Shown one piece after another: positions 15,485-25,181 of a DNA stretch of 37,270 nucleotides. The notes beneath the pieces are model-generated. The model made no database searches. It was given only the letters and a program-made list of their open reading frames with translations, and was not told the origin of the DNA. How positions within the stretch are numbered: position 1 is the stretch's first letter; the number at the start of each line of letters is the position of its first letter. This stretch comes from Parcubacteria group bacterium Greene1014_15 (GTDB taxonomy: Bacteria > Patescibacteriota > Minisyncoccia > Phycocordibacterales > VMGT01): the NCBI GenBank assembly GCA_007376725.1, contig VMGT01000005.1, positions 1 to 37,270 of the forward strand, in the 5' to 3' direction. The translations under genes and the position numbers were made by a program.

Positions 15485-17662
15485 ATGAAACTCGTCATCG
15501 TCGAATCTCCGGCAAAGACAAAAACAATTTCAAAGTATTTGGGCAAAGACTACATCGTCAAGGCATCGATCGGACACGTTCGCGATCTGCCCAAAAATAA
15601 CAAAGACGCCATCGATATCGAGGGTGGTTTTAAGGCGCACTATGTTCCCCTTCCCGGAAAAGAAAAAGTGATCAAGGAACTCGCTCTCGCTGCGGCAAAA
15701 TCAAGCGAGGTGATTCTTGCCACCGATCCCGATCGTGAAGGAGAGGCGATCGCATGGCATGTAAGTGAAGCGATTGGCATAAAAAATCCAAAGCGCATCG
15801 TATTTCATGAGATTACCGAAACCGCTGTGCACGAAGCTCTCAACCACGCACGACGTATTAACATCGACCTTCTGCACGCCCAAGAAGCACGGCGTGTTCT
15901 CGACCGTCTATTCGGCTATGAATTAAGCGGGCTTATTTGGAAAAAAGTGCGCTATGGTCTCTCCGCCGGCCGCGTGCAATCCCCCGCCTTGCGCATCCTT
16001 GTTGAACGGGAGCGGGAAATCAAAGTATTCAAATCGGAGGATTATTGGGTTATCACTGCTCAAGTCGCAAATGCTGAAGGAGCAGAGTTTACGCTCACGT
16101 GCTCGGAAGAACCGCGCGACGAAAAAAAGGTTCAAGAAATTTTGACAGCCGGAAACAAAGAGACATGGCGAGTTGCTGATGTCAAAGAGCGCGACACATC
16201 GCGCTCACCACGGCCGCCCTTTACAACCTCGACACTTCAGCAGGCAGCAAGTTCCCGTCTCGGGTACTCTCCTTCAAAAACGATGGGGATCGCACAAAAG
16301 CTCTACGAAAGCGGATGCATCACCTACATGCGCACCGACAGCGTCGCTCTTTCGTCTCTCGCACAGAAACAAATTTCAGCTCTTGTGCTCGACGCGTATG
16401 GTAAAGAATACCTTCGGCCAGTTCAGTACAAAACGCAAAGCAAAAGCGCACAGGAAGCCCATGAAGCGATTCGTCCGACAAACGCAGCCCACAAAAGCGC
16501 CGGGCGCACCGACGAACAAAAGAAGCTCTATCAGCTCATTTGGCAACGCGCTGTTTCATCACAGATGTCTCCCGCAAAACTACTAACAACAAAGATCACC
16601 GTAAAGATCGGGGATGGCAAAATTCCTGAATTCGCCGCAACCGGCACACGAACTCTTTTCAGGGGCTGGCTTGCCGCATATCCCTACGCCGCCGGAGAAG
16701 ACATTGAACTGCCCAAAGTAACCGCTGGCGAAACACTCTTATTTAAATCAATCGAAAGTATCGCAAAACAAACACAACCGCCACCACGATATTCAGAGGC
16801 AGGGCTCGTGAAAGAACTCGAAAAACGAGGCATCGGGCGACCGAGCACGTATGCTTCCACGATCAAGACAATAGTCGACCGAGGCTATGTGGAAAAAGAA
16901 AACAAGGCGCTCAAACCTACTGACGTCGGCGAAGTGGTAAGCTCTTTCCTTGAAACAAATTTCGGACAGTACATCTCGGACTCATTCACATCTAACATGG
17001 AGGATAAACTTGATAATATCGCGAACGGAAAAAATCATTACGTCGAGACACTCACTGAATTTTATAAGCCGTTTCATGCCGATGTCGCATCAAAAGAAAG
17101 TATAGAGAAGCTCACCAACCTTGGACCCACCGATGAAAAGTGGAAATGTCCTGTCTGCGGCGCACGCATGATCATTAAACTCGGCCGCACCGGCAAATTC
17201 ATGAGCTGCTCTCGATATCCCGATTGCGAGGGCGGCAGAACGATAGACGGTGAAACTATGGAGGGTCCGAAAGACACAGGGAGGCCGTGTCCAAAGTGTG
17301 AGGATGGCATACTCGTCGAGCGACACGGTAAATTTGGAAAATTCATCGCATGCAAGAACTATCCAAAGTGTAAGTATATCGAGCAAGATCCCGAGGAAGA
17401 AAAAAAGATGCGTACGGGAGTGCACTGTCCGATCTGCAAAAAAGGAGAGATGGTAGAGCGGCGTGGACGCTTCGGCCCATTCTACAGCTGCTCGGAATAT
17501 CCGAAATGCAAGAACACAACAAAAGCGCGACCGACCGGAGCTCTCTGTACGATGTGTGGCGCACTCATGATGCAAGGCACCAAAACAATTCCGGAGCGCT
17601 GTAGTGACAAAACATGCCCAAATCACAATCCACAAAAATTGACACAGAATGAAGCGAAATAA
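15485..17662 (+). CDS. topA: DNA topoisomerase I with C-terminal zinc ribbons
   Basis: MKLVIVESPAKTKTISKYLG, ATDPDREGEAIAWH, YMRTDS, four C-terminal Cys-containing ribbons. Confidence 0.97.
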   Translation: MKLVIVESPAKTKTISKYLGKDYIVKASIGHVRDLPKNNKDAIDIEGGFKAHYVPLPGKEKVIKELALAAAKSSEVILATDPDREGEAIAWHVSEAIGIKNPKRIVFHEITETAVHEALNHARRINIDLLHAQEARRVLDRLFGYELSGLIWKKVRYGLSAGRVQSPALRILVEREREIKVFKSEDYWVITAQVANAEGAEFTLTCSEEPRDEKKVQEILTAGNKETWRVADVKERDTSRSPRPPFTTSTLQQAASSRLGYSPSKTMGIAQKLYESGCITYMRTDSVALSSLAQKQISALVLDAYGKEYLRPVQYKTQSKSAQEAHEAIRPTNAAHKSAGRTDEQKKLYQLIWQRAVSSQMSPAKLLTTKITVKIGDGKIPEFAATGTRTLFRGWLAAYPYAAGEDIELPKVTAGETLLFKSIESIAKQTQPPPRYSEAGLVKELEKRGIGRPSTYASTIKTIVDRGYVEKENKALKPTDVGEVVSSFLETNFGQYISDSFTSNMEDKLDNIANGKNHYVETLTEFYKPFHADVASKESIEKLTNLGPTDEKWKCPVCGARMIIKLGRTGKFMSCSRYPDCEGGRTIDGETMEGPKDTGRPCPKCEDGILVERHGKFGKFIACKNYPKCKYIEQDPEEEKKMRTGVHCPICKKGEMVERRGRFGPFYSCSEYPKCKNTTKARPTGALCTMCGALMMQGTKTIPERCSDKTCPNHNPQKLTQNEAK

Positions 17663-17695
17663 TACAAGGCACAGCATAGAAGCTGTGCCTTGTAT
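17662..17695 (+). terminator. Intrinsic terminator after topA
   Basis: ATACAAGGCACAGC ... GCTGTGCCTTGTAT. Confidence 0.65.
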
Positions 17696-17717
17696 GGTGA
17701 GGGATATACTTTAATAT

Positions 17718-19286
17718 ATGGCAGACACAGAAATAAGCGTACAGGATAAAATAAAGGAGATTACATCGCTTCGTGCCGCTCCATTCTCAAAGGAGGGCAT
17801 GATGCTCATGACGAGAGCATATCTCTTTGCTTTGAATGCCCATAAGAACCATACACGGTACTCCGGTGAGCCTTACATGGTTCACCTCCATGAGACTGCA
17901 AAAAACCTCGCCAAGCTCGGCATGGGATCGCATACGATTGCCGCAGGCCTGCTTCATGACGTTATTGAAGACACTGGAATTGATCAAAAGATAATCCAAG
18001 CTGAATTTGGCAATGAGATCCTCGGGCTCATTGAGGGGGTCACGAAACTGGGAACACTCAAATACCGCGGACTCAAGCGGCATACGGAAAGCTTGCGAAA
18101 ACTCTTTATCGCAATGTCGAAAGATTTGCGCGTGCTCATCATCAAACTTGCGGATCGTCTTCACAACATGCAGACACTCATGCATGTACCTCTACACAAG
18201 CAAAAACGCATCGCTGAAGAAACGCTCGAGATTTTTGCTCCGCTTGCCTATCGCCTTGGTATGCGATCTCTTAATCGCGAACTTGAAGACCTCGCATTTC
18301 CCTACGTCTATCCCAAGGAACATGCAGAGATAAAAAAAATGCTCAAACAAAAAAGCAAAGAAACAGGGGTACATCTCGAAAAGAATCTTCGTTCACTTCA
18401 GAAAGCGCTTGCAAAGGAGAATGTGCGCAACACCCATATCAGCTTTCGTATCAAGGGACTCTATAGCACATACAAAAAATGGCTGCGAAAAAACAAGGAT
18501 ATCAACCAGATTTATGATATTTCAGCAATACGTATCGTCGTGCCGTCAATACACGACTGCTATCATGTTCTTGGCATCATTCACGGCCTCTGGCGGCCTA
18601 TGCCAGGACGAATCAAAGATTACATCGCATTTCCAAAACCAAACGGGTATCAGAGTATTCATACAACGATCTTCACGGGCGATGGCAGTATTATCGAAGT
18701 CCAGATCAGAACGGAAGATATGGAACGAGATGCAGAGTTTGGTATTGCTTCTCATTTGATTTATAAAGAAGGACGGCCAGCGGACGAAACAAGCAATTTT
18801 GTCCGCCTCATGCAACTACTTTCCTATCGCACATGGTTTAGTGGAGAAAAAAGCGATTCGCAATCAGGAGCAACACCGCATGCGCCTGATGCATCCACGC
18901 CTCTCTGGGTACAACAGCTTGCCGAGTCGCAAGCAGAGATCACCGAGCCGCAAGAATTTTTGGAGAACCTGCGTGCTGACTTTTTCCAGCATCGTGTATT
19001 CGTCTTTACCCCTATGGGCGATGTCGTTGATCTCCCGGTCGACTCAAGTCCGATAGATTTTGCATACGCGATACATTCAGATATCGGGAATCATATTTCG
19101 GGCGCAAAAGTGAACGGTAAACTCGTCTCTTTAGACACAAAACTGCACAACGGCGATGTCGTGGAAATTCAGACAAAACAATCAAGCAAACCATCGTCCA
19201 AATGGCTTGAGTTTTGTAAAACCGGCGTCGCTAAAAGAAAGATTCAGGCATCTCTACAACCTCAAGATCAGAATCATTCCGCTTGA
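17718..19286 (+). CDS. RelA/SpoT-family (p)ppGpp synthetase/hydrolase, short C-terminus
   Basis: HD domain (GLLHDVIEDT), synthetase domain (RIKDYIAFPKPNGYQSIHTTI), TGS domain; ORF ends after TGS without an ACT domain. Confidence 0.93.
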   Translation: MADTEISVQDKIKEITSLRAAPFSKEGMMLMTRAYLFALNAHKNHTRYSGEPYMVHLHETAKNLAKLGMGSHTIAAGLLHDVIEDTGIDQKIIQAEFGNEILGLIEGVTKLGTLKYRGLKRHTESLRKLFIAMSKDLRVLIIKLADRLHNMQTLMHVPLHKQKRIAEETLEIFAPLAYRLGMRSLNRELEDLAFPYVYPKEHAEIKKMLKQKSKETGVHLEKNLRSLQKALAKENVRNTHISFRIKGLYSTYKKWLRKNKDINQIYDISAIRIVVPSIHDCYHVLGIIHGLWRPMPGRIKDYIAFPKPNGYQSIHTTIFTGDGSIIEVQIRTEDMERDAEFGIASHLIYKEGRPADETSNFVRLMQLLSYRTWFSGEKSDSQSGATPHAPDASTPLWVQQLAESQAEITEPQEFLENLRADFFQHRVFVFTPMGDVVDLPVDSSPIDFAYAIHSDIGNHISGAKVNGKLVSLDTKLHNGDVVEIQTKQSSKPSSKWLEFCKTGVAKRKIQASLQPQDQNHSA

Positions 19287-19310
19287 CATTGTTTAGTTTT
19301 GTGATATCAT
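19283..19310 (+). promoter_or_regulatory. Putative sigma70-like promoter
   Basis: TTGACA - 16 nt - TATCAT at the 3' end of the rel/spoT gene. Confidence 0.45.
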
Positions 19311-19366
19311 ATCGGCAGGTATCCCAAACAATTTCCAATATCCACCAACTTTGGGGAGATGAGCCA

Positions 19367-19966
19367 ATGGAAACTGAAGACGAACTTCAACAGATTCATG
19401 ATATTGAAAAGGGCTTTGCACTGCTCCATGATATGTCTGTATCTGCAGACATTATCAGTGCAAAGACAAAACTGCTGGCCGAGCTTGCCACCGAGCCAAA
19501 AACGCTCGATGGTACGCCCCTTTCGCAACTAGGCAAGGGGTTGCGGCAGCCTGGCGTTGAAACACTTCTCTGTATGGTTTGTCAAAAAGCAGGCTATATC
19601 GAAAATAAGCGGCCTGTTATGGCGAACTGCCCCGAGTGCCATGGAGCAGGCACACGCCCGCAAACATTTGAGTGCTTCCCGTGCCAAGGCTCGGGCAAGT
19701 TCACCCAATGGCGCACAGGACGTATCGTGCGGTGCAGAGTGTGTAAGGGATCGGGCAGATTTACCTCTCCAACGCTCACACAGGCATGCCAGACCTGTCT
19801 AGGACATAAAACCGTGCCCATCGACAACCAGTTCGTTGTCGATTATGTCAAGTGCTCGAAATGTCAAGGAATGGGGGAAACAAAAGCCCCATTCAAGCCC
19901 GTTTTCAACGACAACACGCGCCAAAAACTGCTGCAAGCACGAGAACGTGCAGCAACATCAAAGTAG
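19367..19966 (+). CDS. DnaJ-type zinc-finger (CxxCxGxG-like) protein lacking a J domain
   Basis: CPECHGAGTRPQ, CFPCQGSGKF, CRVCKGSGRF, CQTCLG, CSKCQGMG. Confidence 0.75.
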   Translation: METEDELQQIHDIEKGFALLHDMSVSADIISAKTKLLAELATEPKTLDGTPLSQLGKGLRQPGVETLLCMVCQKAGYIENKRPVMANCPECHGAGTRPQTFECFPCQGSGKFTQWRTGRIVRCRVCKGSGRFTSPTLTQACQTCLGHKTVPIDNQFVVDYVKCSKCQGMGETKAPFKPVFNDNTRQKLLQARERAATSK

Positions 19967-19970
19967 TACC

Positions 19971-19997
19971 AGCCTGCTCTCGCACCGGGAGCAGGCT
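19971..19997 (+). terminator. Intrinsic terminator-like hairpin
   Basis: AGCCTGCTC tcgcaccgg GAGCAGGCT. Confidence 0.55.
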
Positions 19998-20006
19998 GTC
20001 CATTTT

Positions 20007-21170
20007 TCATATACTAAAGTTTCTGACTGAATAAAGATTTTCCTCTTCGATTTTATCTTCGACAATAGTTTCTCGCGGTGGGGGCATACGCTCTTCCTCT
20101 TCAGATATATGCTCTTGTTCGGCAGGAAGATCACTTGGCGCAAGTTCTTCGATATTATCGCCATCATCACTATCAACAGCAAGCGGATCTCCTCCCATCA
20201 TTTCCGAAACCAACGCCGCTTTTTCTGTGGCATCTCCTGAAGAATCTTCGATCTCTACCTGACGCGCTTCTGCCACCACAGGCTGCTTTCGCAATTGTTC
20301 TTCCATATAGTTCTTAAGCAGTAAATCGGGATCTTTTAATTCATTCGTATGAATGAGCTCCAATATTTTGTGCAAGTCCTCATTCGAGAAAAAATCAATC
20401 ACAAGTTTGCCACCGACCTCGCGCTGTTCTATTTGCACACGCGTTCCGAGCGATTCTGCAAGACGCTTTTCAAGTTCGATGATCTCGGGATTATATCCTC
20501 GATCTTTCTTGCGAACGCGATCGGTCGCAATCCTTCTCGCAATTGATTCCGCCTCTCGGACGGTCAGCTGTTTGAAAAGAATTTCTTTATATAACGTCAT
20601 CTGCTCTTCTTCTCGATCACTCAACATAAGCAGCGCACGCGCATGGCCTTCAGAAACTTTTCCTTGCGATACAGCATTCTTAATTTCTTCAGACAATCCA
20701 AGAAGACGAAGACTATTTGAAACATATTCGCGGCTTTTTCCTATCTTTTTCGCCACCTGCGTGTGGCTGAAATGAAACTCGCTTACGAGACGATCGAAAG
20801 CCTTCGAACGATCGATAGCGTTGAGGTCTTCGCGCTGCAGATTTTCTATAATAGCGAGTTCAAGTTTCATCTGATCATTTTCTTCCCCGCTTCGTATCAT
20901 CACGGGAATATGCGCAATACCAGCCATTTTCGATGCGCGAAGGCGGCGCTCTCCCGCAATGAGTTCGTATGATACGGTAATACCACCCTCTTCGGTCGTG
21001 GATTCATGCCGCGTCACAACAAGCGGCTGAAGAATACCGTACATGCGAATCGATTCTGCAAGGTCGTTTAACCGATCCGGATCAAAATCCCGTCGTGGCT
21101 GGTAGGGATTTGGCGTAACCTTGTCGACTTCAACCCAGAAAATAGCATCATTTTGAAATTGTTGTGCCAT
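20007..21170 (-). CDS. parB: ParB/Spo0J-family partition protein with long acidic C-terminal tail
   Basis: NPYQPRRDFDPDRLNDLAESIRMYGILQPLVV, GERRLRASKMAG, ENLQREDLNAID, HTQVAKKIGKSREYVSNSLRLL. Confidence 0.93.
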   Translation of the reverse strand: MAQQFQNDAIFWVEVDKVTPNPYQPRRDFDPDRLNDLAESIRMYGILQPLVVTRHESTTEEGGITVSYELIAGERRLRASKMAGIAHIPVMIRSGEENDQMKLELAIIENLQREDLNAIDRSKAFDRLVSEFHFSHTQVAKKIGKSREYVSNSLRLLGLSEEIKNAVSQGKVSEGHARALLMLSDREEEQMTLYKEILFKQLTVREAESIARRIATDRVRKKDRGYNPEIIELEKRLAESLGTRVQIEQREVGGKLVIDFFSNEDLHKILELIHTNELKDPDLLLKNYMEEQLRKQPVVAEARQVEIEDSSGDATEKAALVSEMMGGDPLAVDSDDGDNIEELAPSDLPAEQEHISEEEERMPPPRETIVEDKIEEENLYSVRNFSI

Positions 21171-21243
21171 GAAGATTAATGAATAGATCTATCAAATAAT
21201 GATAGTAGATAGTATACCATATAGAAATTCTGGGGAGAGCAAG

Positions 21244-21323
21244 TTTGGTGTGTAAAAAAATCCCTCCCATCATCCGAAAACCTTCCCCTTTATCAAAGGG
21301 GGAATGAGGGGGATTTACACAAA
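21244..21323. repeat. Palindromic repeat of the AAATCCCCC..CCCCCTTT type
   Basis: TTTGGTGTGTAAAAAAATCCCTCCCATCATCC ... CTTTATCAAAGGGGGAATGAGGGGGATTTACACAAA. Confidence 0.65.
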
Positions 21324-21378
21324 TGGAGGAGTTCATATTGATTTATGCACACATTTTTCGTACTATATGTTCATTCTA

Positions 21379-21460
21379 GCCGCGGTGGCGGAATTGGCAG
21401 ACGCATACGACTCAAAATCGTACGGGGAAACCCATGAGAGTTCGATTCTCTCCCGCGGCA
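21379..21460 (+). tRNA. tRNA-Leu (anticodon CAA), CCA not encoded
   Basis: GCCGCGG TGGCGGAATTGGCAGACGC ATACGA CTCAAAA TCGTA, long variable arm, GTTCGATTC, CCGCGGCA. Confidence 0.93.
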
Positions 21461-21654
21461 CACGAGCATACCTGCGAGTGTGGTGCGGAGCGAGCCAACT
21501 GCTTGGCTCGCGTGAGAGAATCGAAGGGCGCAGGCATATCGCGTACTCGCGATGCCGAGCCGGGGTCGAGAGCACTTGGGCTTTTGGGGTCCGAAGGACG
21601 AACAAAAGACTTAGTGACTCGTGACCGATTCTCCACATTCTCTCCCGCGACACA
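21461..21654 (+). other. Structured module bracketed by a duplicated tRNA-Leu 3' end
   Basis: ATTCTCTCCCGCGGCACA (21445) repeated as ATTCTCTCCCGCGACACA (21637); interior has several nested hairpins. Confidence 0.55.
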
Positions 21655-21697
21655 AACACAATTGATCGAATTCACGCCTCCACGTATAGTTTGATGT

Positions 21698-22348
21698 ATG
21701 ATTCAAAAACGCGAAACACTCACCAAAAAGGAACGCTCTGCGGAAAAAGCTTTCTTCGCCAACCTCAACATCAAGAAGCGTACTACCAAGACACCTCTCG
21801 TCGTAGCTCTCATCGGCCTCGTCGGTTCGGGCAAAACTTCAGTGGCACAAGAATTGGCAAAGCATATTGGCGCTACAATCGTTTCGAGCGACATCATTCG
21901 AATCGAACTTCGCAAACAGAAAGAACGGTACGAAAATGCGCGCACTATTGCCGAAAACGCCGCTATCAAAGTTATTGAGTCCGGCGGCAATGCTATCCTT
22001 GATTCTGATTTTATAGACCGACACAAGCGCGCGAGTTTGCGGTTGCGATTTCGAGCAACTAATGTTCATCCTGTCTTCATTCGCATACACTGCAACATTG
22101 ATGCCCAAATCACTCGCATGCTCGCAGAATTCTGCGACGATCACACGAGCGAATTTTTGCGTCCGGAAGTAAAAATTCGCGAAATGTGGCGCCGCACACC
22201 CCTCCATTATCGTTCCACAAACCAACGAGGCGGTATATGGGCGCTCAAAAAACTACCGTTCACCGTCTCTGCCGAGATTAACACAACACATTCCGATGCA
22301 TGGAAGAAAGAAGTTGAGAAAATTGCACAACGATTCCTCGATGCATAA
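21698..22348 (+). CDS. P-loop kinase/ATPase (zeta-toxin/AAA-like nucleotide kinase fold)
   Basis: VVALIGLVGSGKTSVAQELAKHIGATIVSSDIIRIELRK; ILDSDFIDRHKRA. Confidence 0.7.
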   Translation: MIQKRETLTKKERSAEKAFFANLNIKKRTTKTPLVVALIGLVGSGKTSVAQELAKHIGATIVSSDIIRIELRKQKERYENARTIAENAAIKVIESGGNAILDSDFIDRHKRASLRLRFRATNVHPVFIRIHCNIDAQITRMLAEFCDDHTSEFLRPEVKIREMWRRTPLHYRSTNQRGGIWALKKLPFTVSAEINTTHSDAWKKEVEKIAQRFLDA

Positions 22349-22434
22349 ATCTTGCAAAAACATTTTTCCCATATACCCTATATTCATAGCTTTACAGCGG
22401 TTCTTACTAAACCCATTTGTAGAAAGGATGACAA

Positions 22435-22881
22435 ATGCTGCGCTCACTGCGTTTCTTGTTTTTGATCGTAACCATCAGTTTACTCACAATCTCATGCGCC
22501 AGTAGAGGAGAACTGATTCCCTACCCCGAAAAATACACGCTACTTCAGAGACGCTCATTCGATTTCTACGTGCATCTTGCGCAAAAAAGATATGACCGCA
22601 TGTATGACATGCAAAGCACAAATATTCGTCAAGAAGAAACCAAAGAGAAATATGTTGCCGATCTCACAAATTTTTTCAAGGGACTGCAGGTTTGGACACA
22701 TCCAACTGAAGTCGTGAGCAGCTTGGGTCGAGTAGGCATAACAAAAACAATCGTCTTCTTACGCCTTGGCGAATATACACGTGCCGGGTGCCTGCAGTTT
22801 TCTTGGATATTTGAGAATAACAACTGGTTTATGAACGGCGACGGCGGAAACTGCGACGTCCCGAGTGATGCATTTCAGTAG
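22435..22881 (+). CDS. Putative lipoprotein (148 aa)
   Basis: Signal peptide with lipobox-like LTISC; no family recognised. Confidence 0.6.
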   Translation: MLRSLRFLFLIVTISLLTISCASRGELIPYPEKYTLLQRRSFDFYVHLAQKRYDRMYDMQSTNIRQEETKEKYVADLTNFFKGLQVWTHPTEVVSSLGRVGITKTIVFLRLGEYTRAGCLQFSWIFENNNWFMNGDGGNCDVPSDAFQ

Positions 22882-22887
22882 TACGCA

Positions 22888-22915
22888 GAAGCTCGAGAGA
22901 ATACTCTCGAGCTTC
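22888..22915. terminator. Bidirectional terminator hairpin
   Basis: GAAGCTCGAGAG aata CTCTCGAGCTTC between convergent genes. Confidence 0.65.
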
Positions 22916-22917
22916 AC

Positions 22918-24123
22918 TCATTTACCATAGAGTATATGTAACTGTGCGCGCGTCAGCCGTTCAGCAATTCCACTTGCTTCTAAATGATATTTCTTCTGAA
23001 ACGCTTTCACTGCGCGTTTCGTGCATTCAAAAAATATACCCGTGAGCGGACAATCATTTTTTGTTGAACCTTGCGGTGGATAGAGTCCCTCAAGATTCAG
23101 GGCGATTTGAAGCGCAAGCACATCCGGATGATTTTTTATCCCCATGGACAAATCCTGCATCCATGAATACGGCAACACCGCTGTTTCACCGACTCCTCGT
23201 TCACGGTTTTCAAAAAAATCAACAATGCCGAGATATGTCTGCAGCGCAGCTTCATGCAGCCATAATTTCCGAACAACACTCGACTGAAATTGAGGCTCGT
23301 AAATGTATGCGTACTCAATAAAGAGCGACGGTGCGTCAAGAGAATTGCTCGCGCCGAGACCAATAAGCTGTTGATCTTCTAGTATTCCATCTTTTTCTGG
23401 TGGCACGTCGCTTTGCGGAAAACGATCAAAAAGACGAACGTACACATTTTGAGCTATATTTTTACTAACGGCAGCGTTTGAATATTGATGATCCGGTATG
23501 TATAGAGCAAAACCTGAATTCTCACCGGCAGAGCGCACATTTTTTCTCGCAGTGTCGTTGAAATGAATATGGATCACGAGATCAATACCGTTTTCATTTG
23601 CCCACATATTGAGGCCATAGAGTTTAGTGACTGTATCTCCCGGAGCGTTGTTGTGCTGTACCTGTACATTACTTTGTACAAGTCCTGTTTTTTGAATCGA
23701 ATACATTCCTAAATGTTTTTGACGTCGAAATTCCAATATCTGATCGTTTTTTTCAGTAAAGTACGTTTGCAACATCGGATTGTATCCTTTCGAGTCCTGT
23801 GCAAGAGTCACGTCGAATCGTGTGTCGGTGAGAAACAATTCTTCGAGTTTGCCACCGAGTTCTAGATTAAGTCCGAGTTCTGATACTTTTTTGAAAACTG
23901 CTCCGCCCGCCTCCTTGTCGTGCCCGGGTACAATCAGAACTTTTATTCGTTCACCTCCTTTTTTTGCTGTCTCAAACTCCGCTCGAATTTTTTTGACCGT
24001 CGTGCTATCGACAAAAAAAATACTGCCCGATTGCGAGCGCATATCAAAATTTTTGTCTACTATAATAATCAGTGCACACAGAAGAATCAGAAGATATATT
24101 GCGTGTCTATGAACATAGTACAT
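22918..24123 (-). CDS. N-acetylmuramoyl-L-alanine amidase (Amidase_3) with C-terminal peptidoglycan-binding domain
   Basis: IKVLIVPGHDKEAGG, DLVIHIHFND, LFIEYAYI; C-terminal DVLALQIALNLEGLYPPQG..RAVKAFQKKYHL. Confidence 0.8.
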   Translation of the reverse strand: MYYVHRHAIYLLILLCALIIIVDKNFDMRSQSGSIFFVDSTTVKKIRAEFETAKKGGERIKVLIVPGHDKEAGGAVFKKVSELGLNLELGGKLEELFLTDTRFDVTLAQDSKGYNPMLQTYFTEKNDQILEFRRQKHLGMYSIQKTGLVQSNVQVQHNNAPGDTVTKLYGLNMWANENGIDLVIHIHFNDTARKNVRSAGENSGFALYIPDHQYSNAAVSKNIAQNVYVRLFDRFPQSDVPPEKDGILEDQQLIGLGASNSLDAPSLFIEYAYIYEPQFQSSVVRKLWLHEAALQTYLGIVDFFENRERGVGETAVLPYSWMQDLSMGIKNHPDVLALQIALNLEGLYPPQGSTKNDCPLTGIFFECTKRAVKAFQKKYHLEASGIAERLTRAQLHILYGK

Positions 24124-24165
24124 TTAGCAAGTATAGCAAATTACGCAAAGAAGGATTGAGTATTG

Positions 24166-24192
24166 TTGACACAAGAGAACGTCCAGTATAAT
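24166..24192 (+). promoter_or_regulatory. Putative promoter for the PRTase gene
   Basis: TTGACA - 15 nt - TATAAT. Confidence 0.4.
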
Positions 24193-24238
24193 TTTGCTAG
24201 AGACACGGTCTTCCCATACCCCATAAAGGAAACTATGC

Positions 24239-24961
24239 ATGCGCCAGAAATCGCCCCTGCTCTCCCTCATCACAAAAATACCTCCCTTGGCTTTCGTCAA
24301 CGATCCGCTTTCAAAAGAACAATTCATCGAGATCGCAAAAGCATGCGATGCCTATTGGATACACAATGGAGATCTAGCTCTGCCGCACGCAGAGCTTGCA
24401 AGCGGTCTTTGCAGCAACGGCTACCTTAACCTCATGAACATCTTGCAATACCCGAATCTTTCGCAGATTCTCGCGCAGGAGATAGTAAGTAATATACGCA
24501 CTATCTCCTATTTCACTACTATTGACTGGGTCTTCGGTTCAGCCTACACTGCAACGGGACTCGCGAAAGACGTTGCGAATATCCTCGATGCACAGTGGGT
24601 TCCTCTTGAAAAAAAGGCGCAAGGCGAGCAGATATGCACGCGAGCAAACCTTGTCCCGGAAGATATTGTTCTGCACGTTGAGGACATCATTACCACGGGA
24701 AAAAGCGCTCTTTCTGTCGATACCGCTTTGCGTAGCGTATGTCCCGATATATTCATTATTCCCTATATATCTGCAGTCATCGATCGATCTGCAACGGACA
24801 TACTTGTGGCAGAAGAGCTCACACTTCGCGACAGTGCGTTCTACCCCCTATTCACATTGAGGGAGTTCTGGATTTCTTCAAAGGAAACCTGTCCGCTCTG
24901 CACTGCAAAAAGCGAACGCATGAAACCAAAAGCAAACTGGGTACATTTTTCCGCGCCATAA
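24239..24961 (+). CDS. Phosphoribosyltransferase-fold protein (orotate PRTase-like)
   Basis: DWVFGSAYTATGLAKDVANIL, VLHVEDIITTGKSALSVDTAL (PRPP-binding motif). Confidence 0.75.
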   Translation: MRQKSPLLSLITKIPPLAFVNDPLSKEQFIEIAKACDAYWIHNGDLALPHAELASGLCSNGYLNLMNILQYPNLSQILAQEIVSNIRTISYFTTIDWVFGSAYTATGLAKDVANILDAQWVPLEKKAQGEQICTRANLVPEDIVLHVEDIITTGKSALSVDTALRSVCPDIFIIPYISAVIDRSATDILVAEELTLRDSAFYPLFTLREFWISSKETCPLCTAKSERMKPKANWVHFSAP

Positions 24962-24984
24962 TCACAAGCGAGGAGAGACAACTT

Positions 24985-25176
24985 ATGCATTGGCCTATCG
25001 TAGGACAAATTCACCTGTGCTCTATATGCAAGAGAAAAATACTTGTCGAACGAGGTCTCGCAGGAAAGGACACCACCATAGAAATGATTGTTGCCTGTTT
25101 CGATTGTCTAGACGAGTCTACGCAGAGACAATCTCTCGCTCGATATCCCCTCGCACTACCTATTGAACAAAGATAG
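24985..25176 (+). CDS. Small zinc-ribbon-like protein A (63 aa)
   Basis: CSICKRKILVERGL...CFDCLDE; SD AGGAG upstream. Confidence 0.6.
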   Translation: MHWPIVGQIHLCSICKRKILVERGLAGKDTTIEMIVACFDCLDESTQRQSLARYPLALPIEQR

Positions 25177-25181
25177 GCGCC

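Noticed and set aside
21304-21694. ORFs across and downstream of tRNA-Leu (e.g. MRVRFSPAAHEHTCECG...)
   Set aside because: They translate the tRNA 3' end and structured module; both strands are open because of GC-rich hairpins, with no domain-like sequence.
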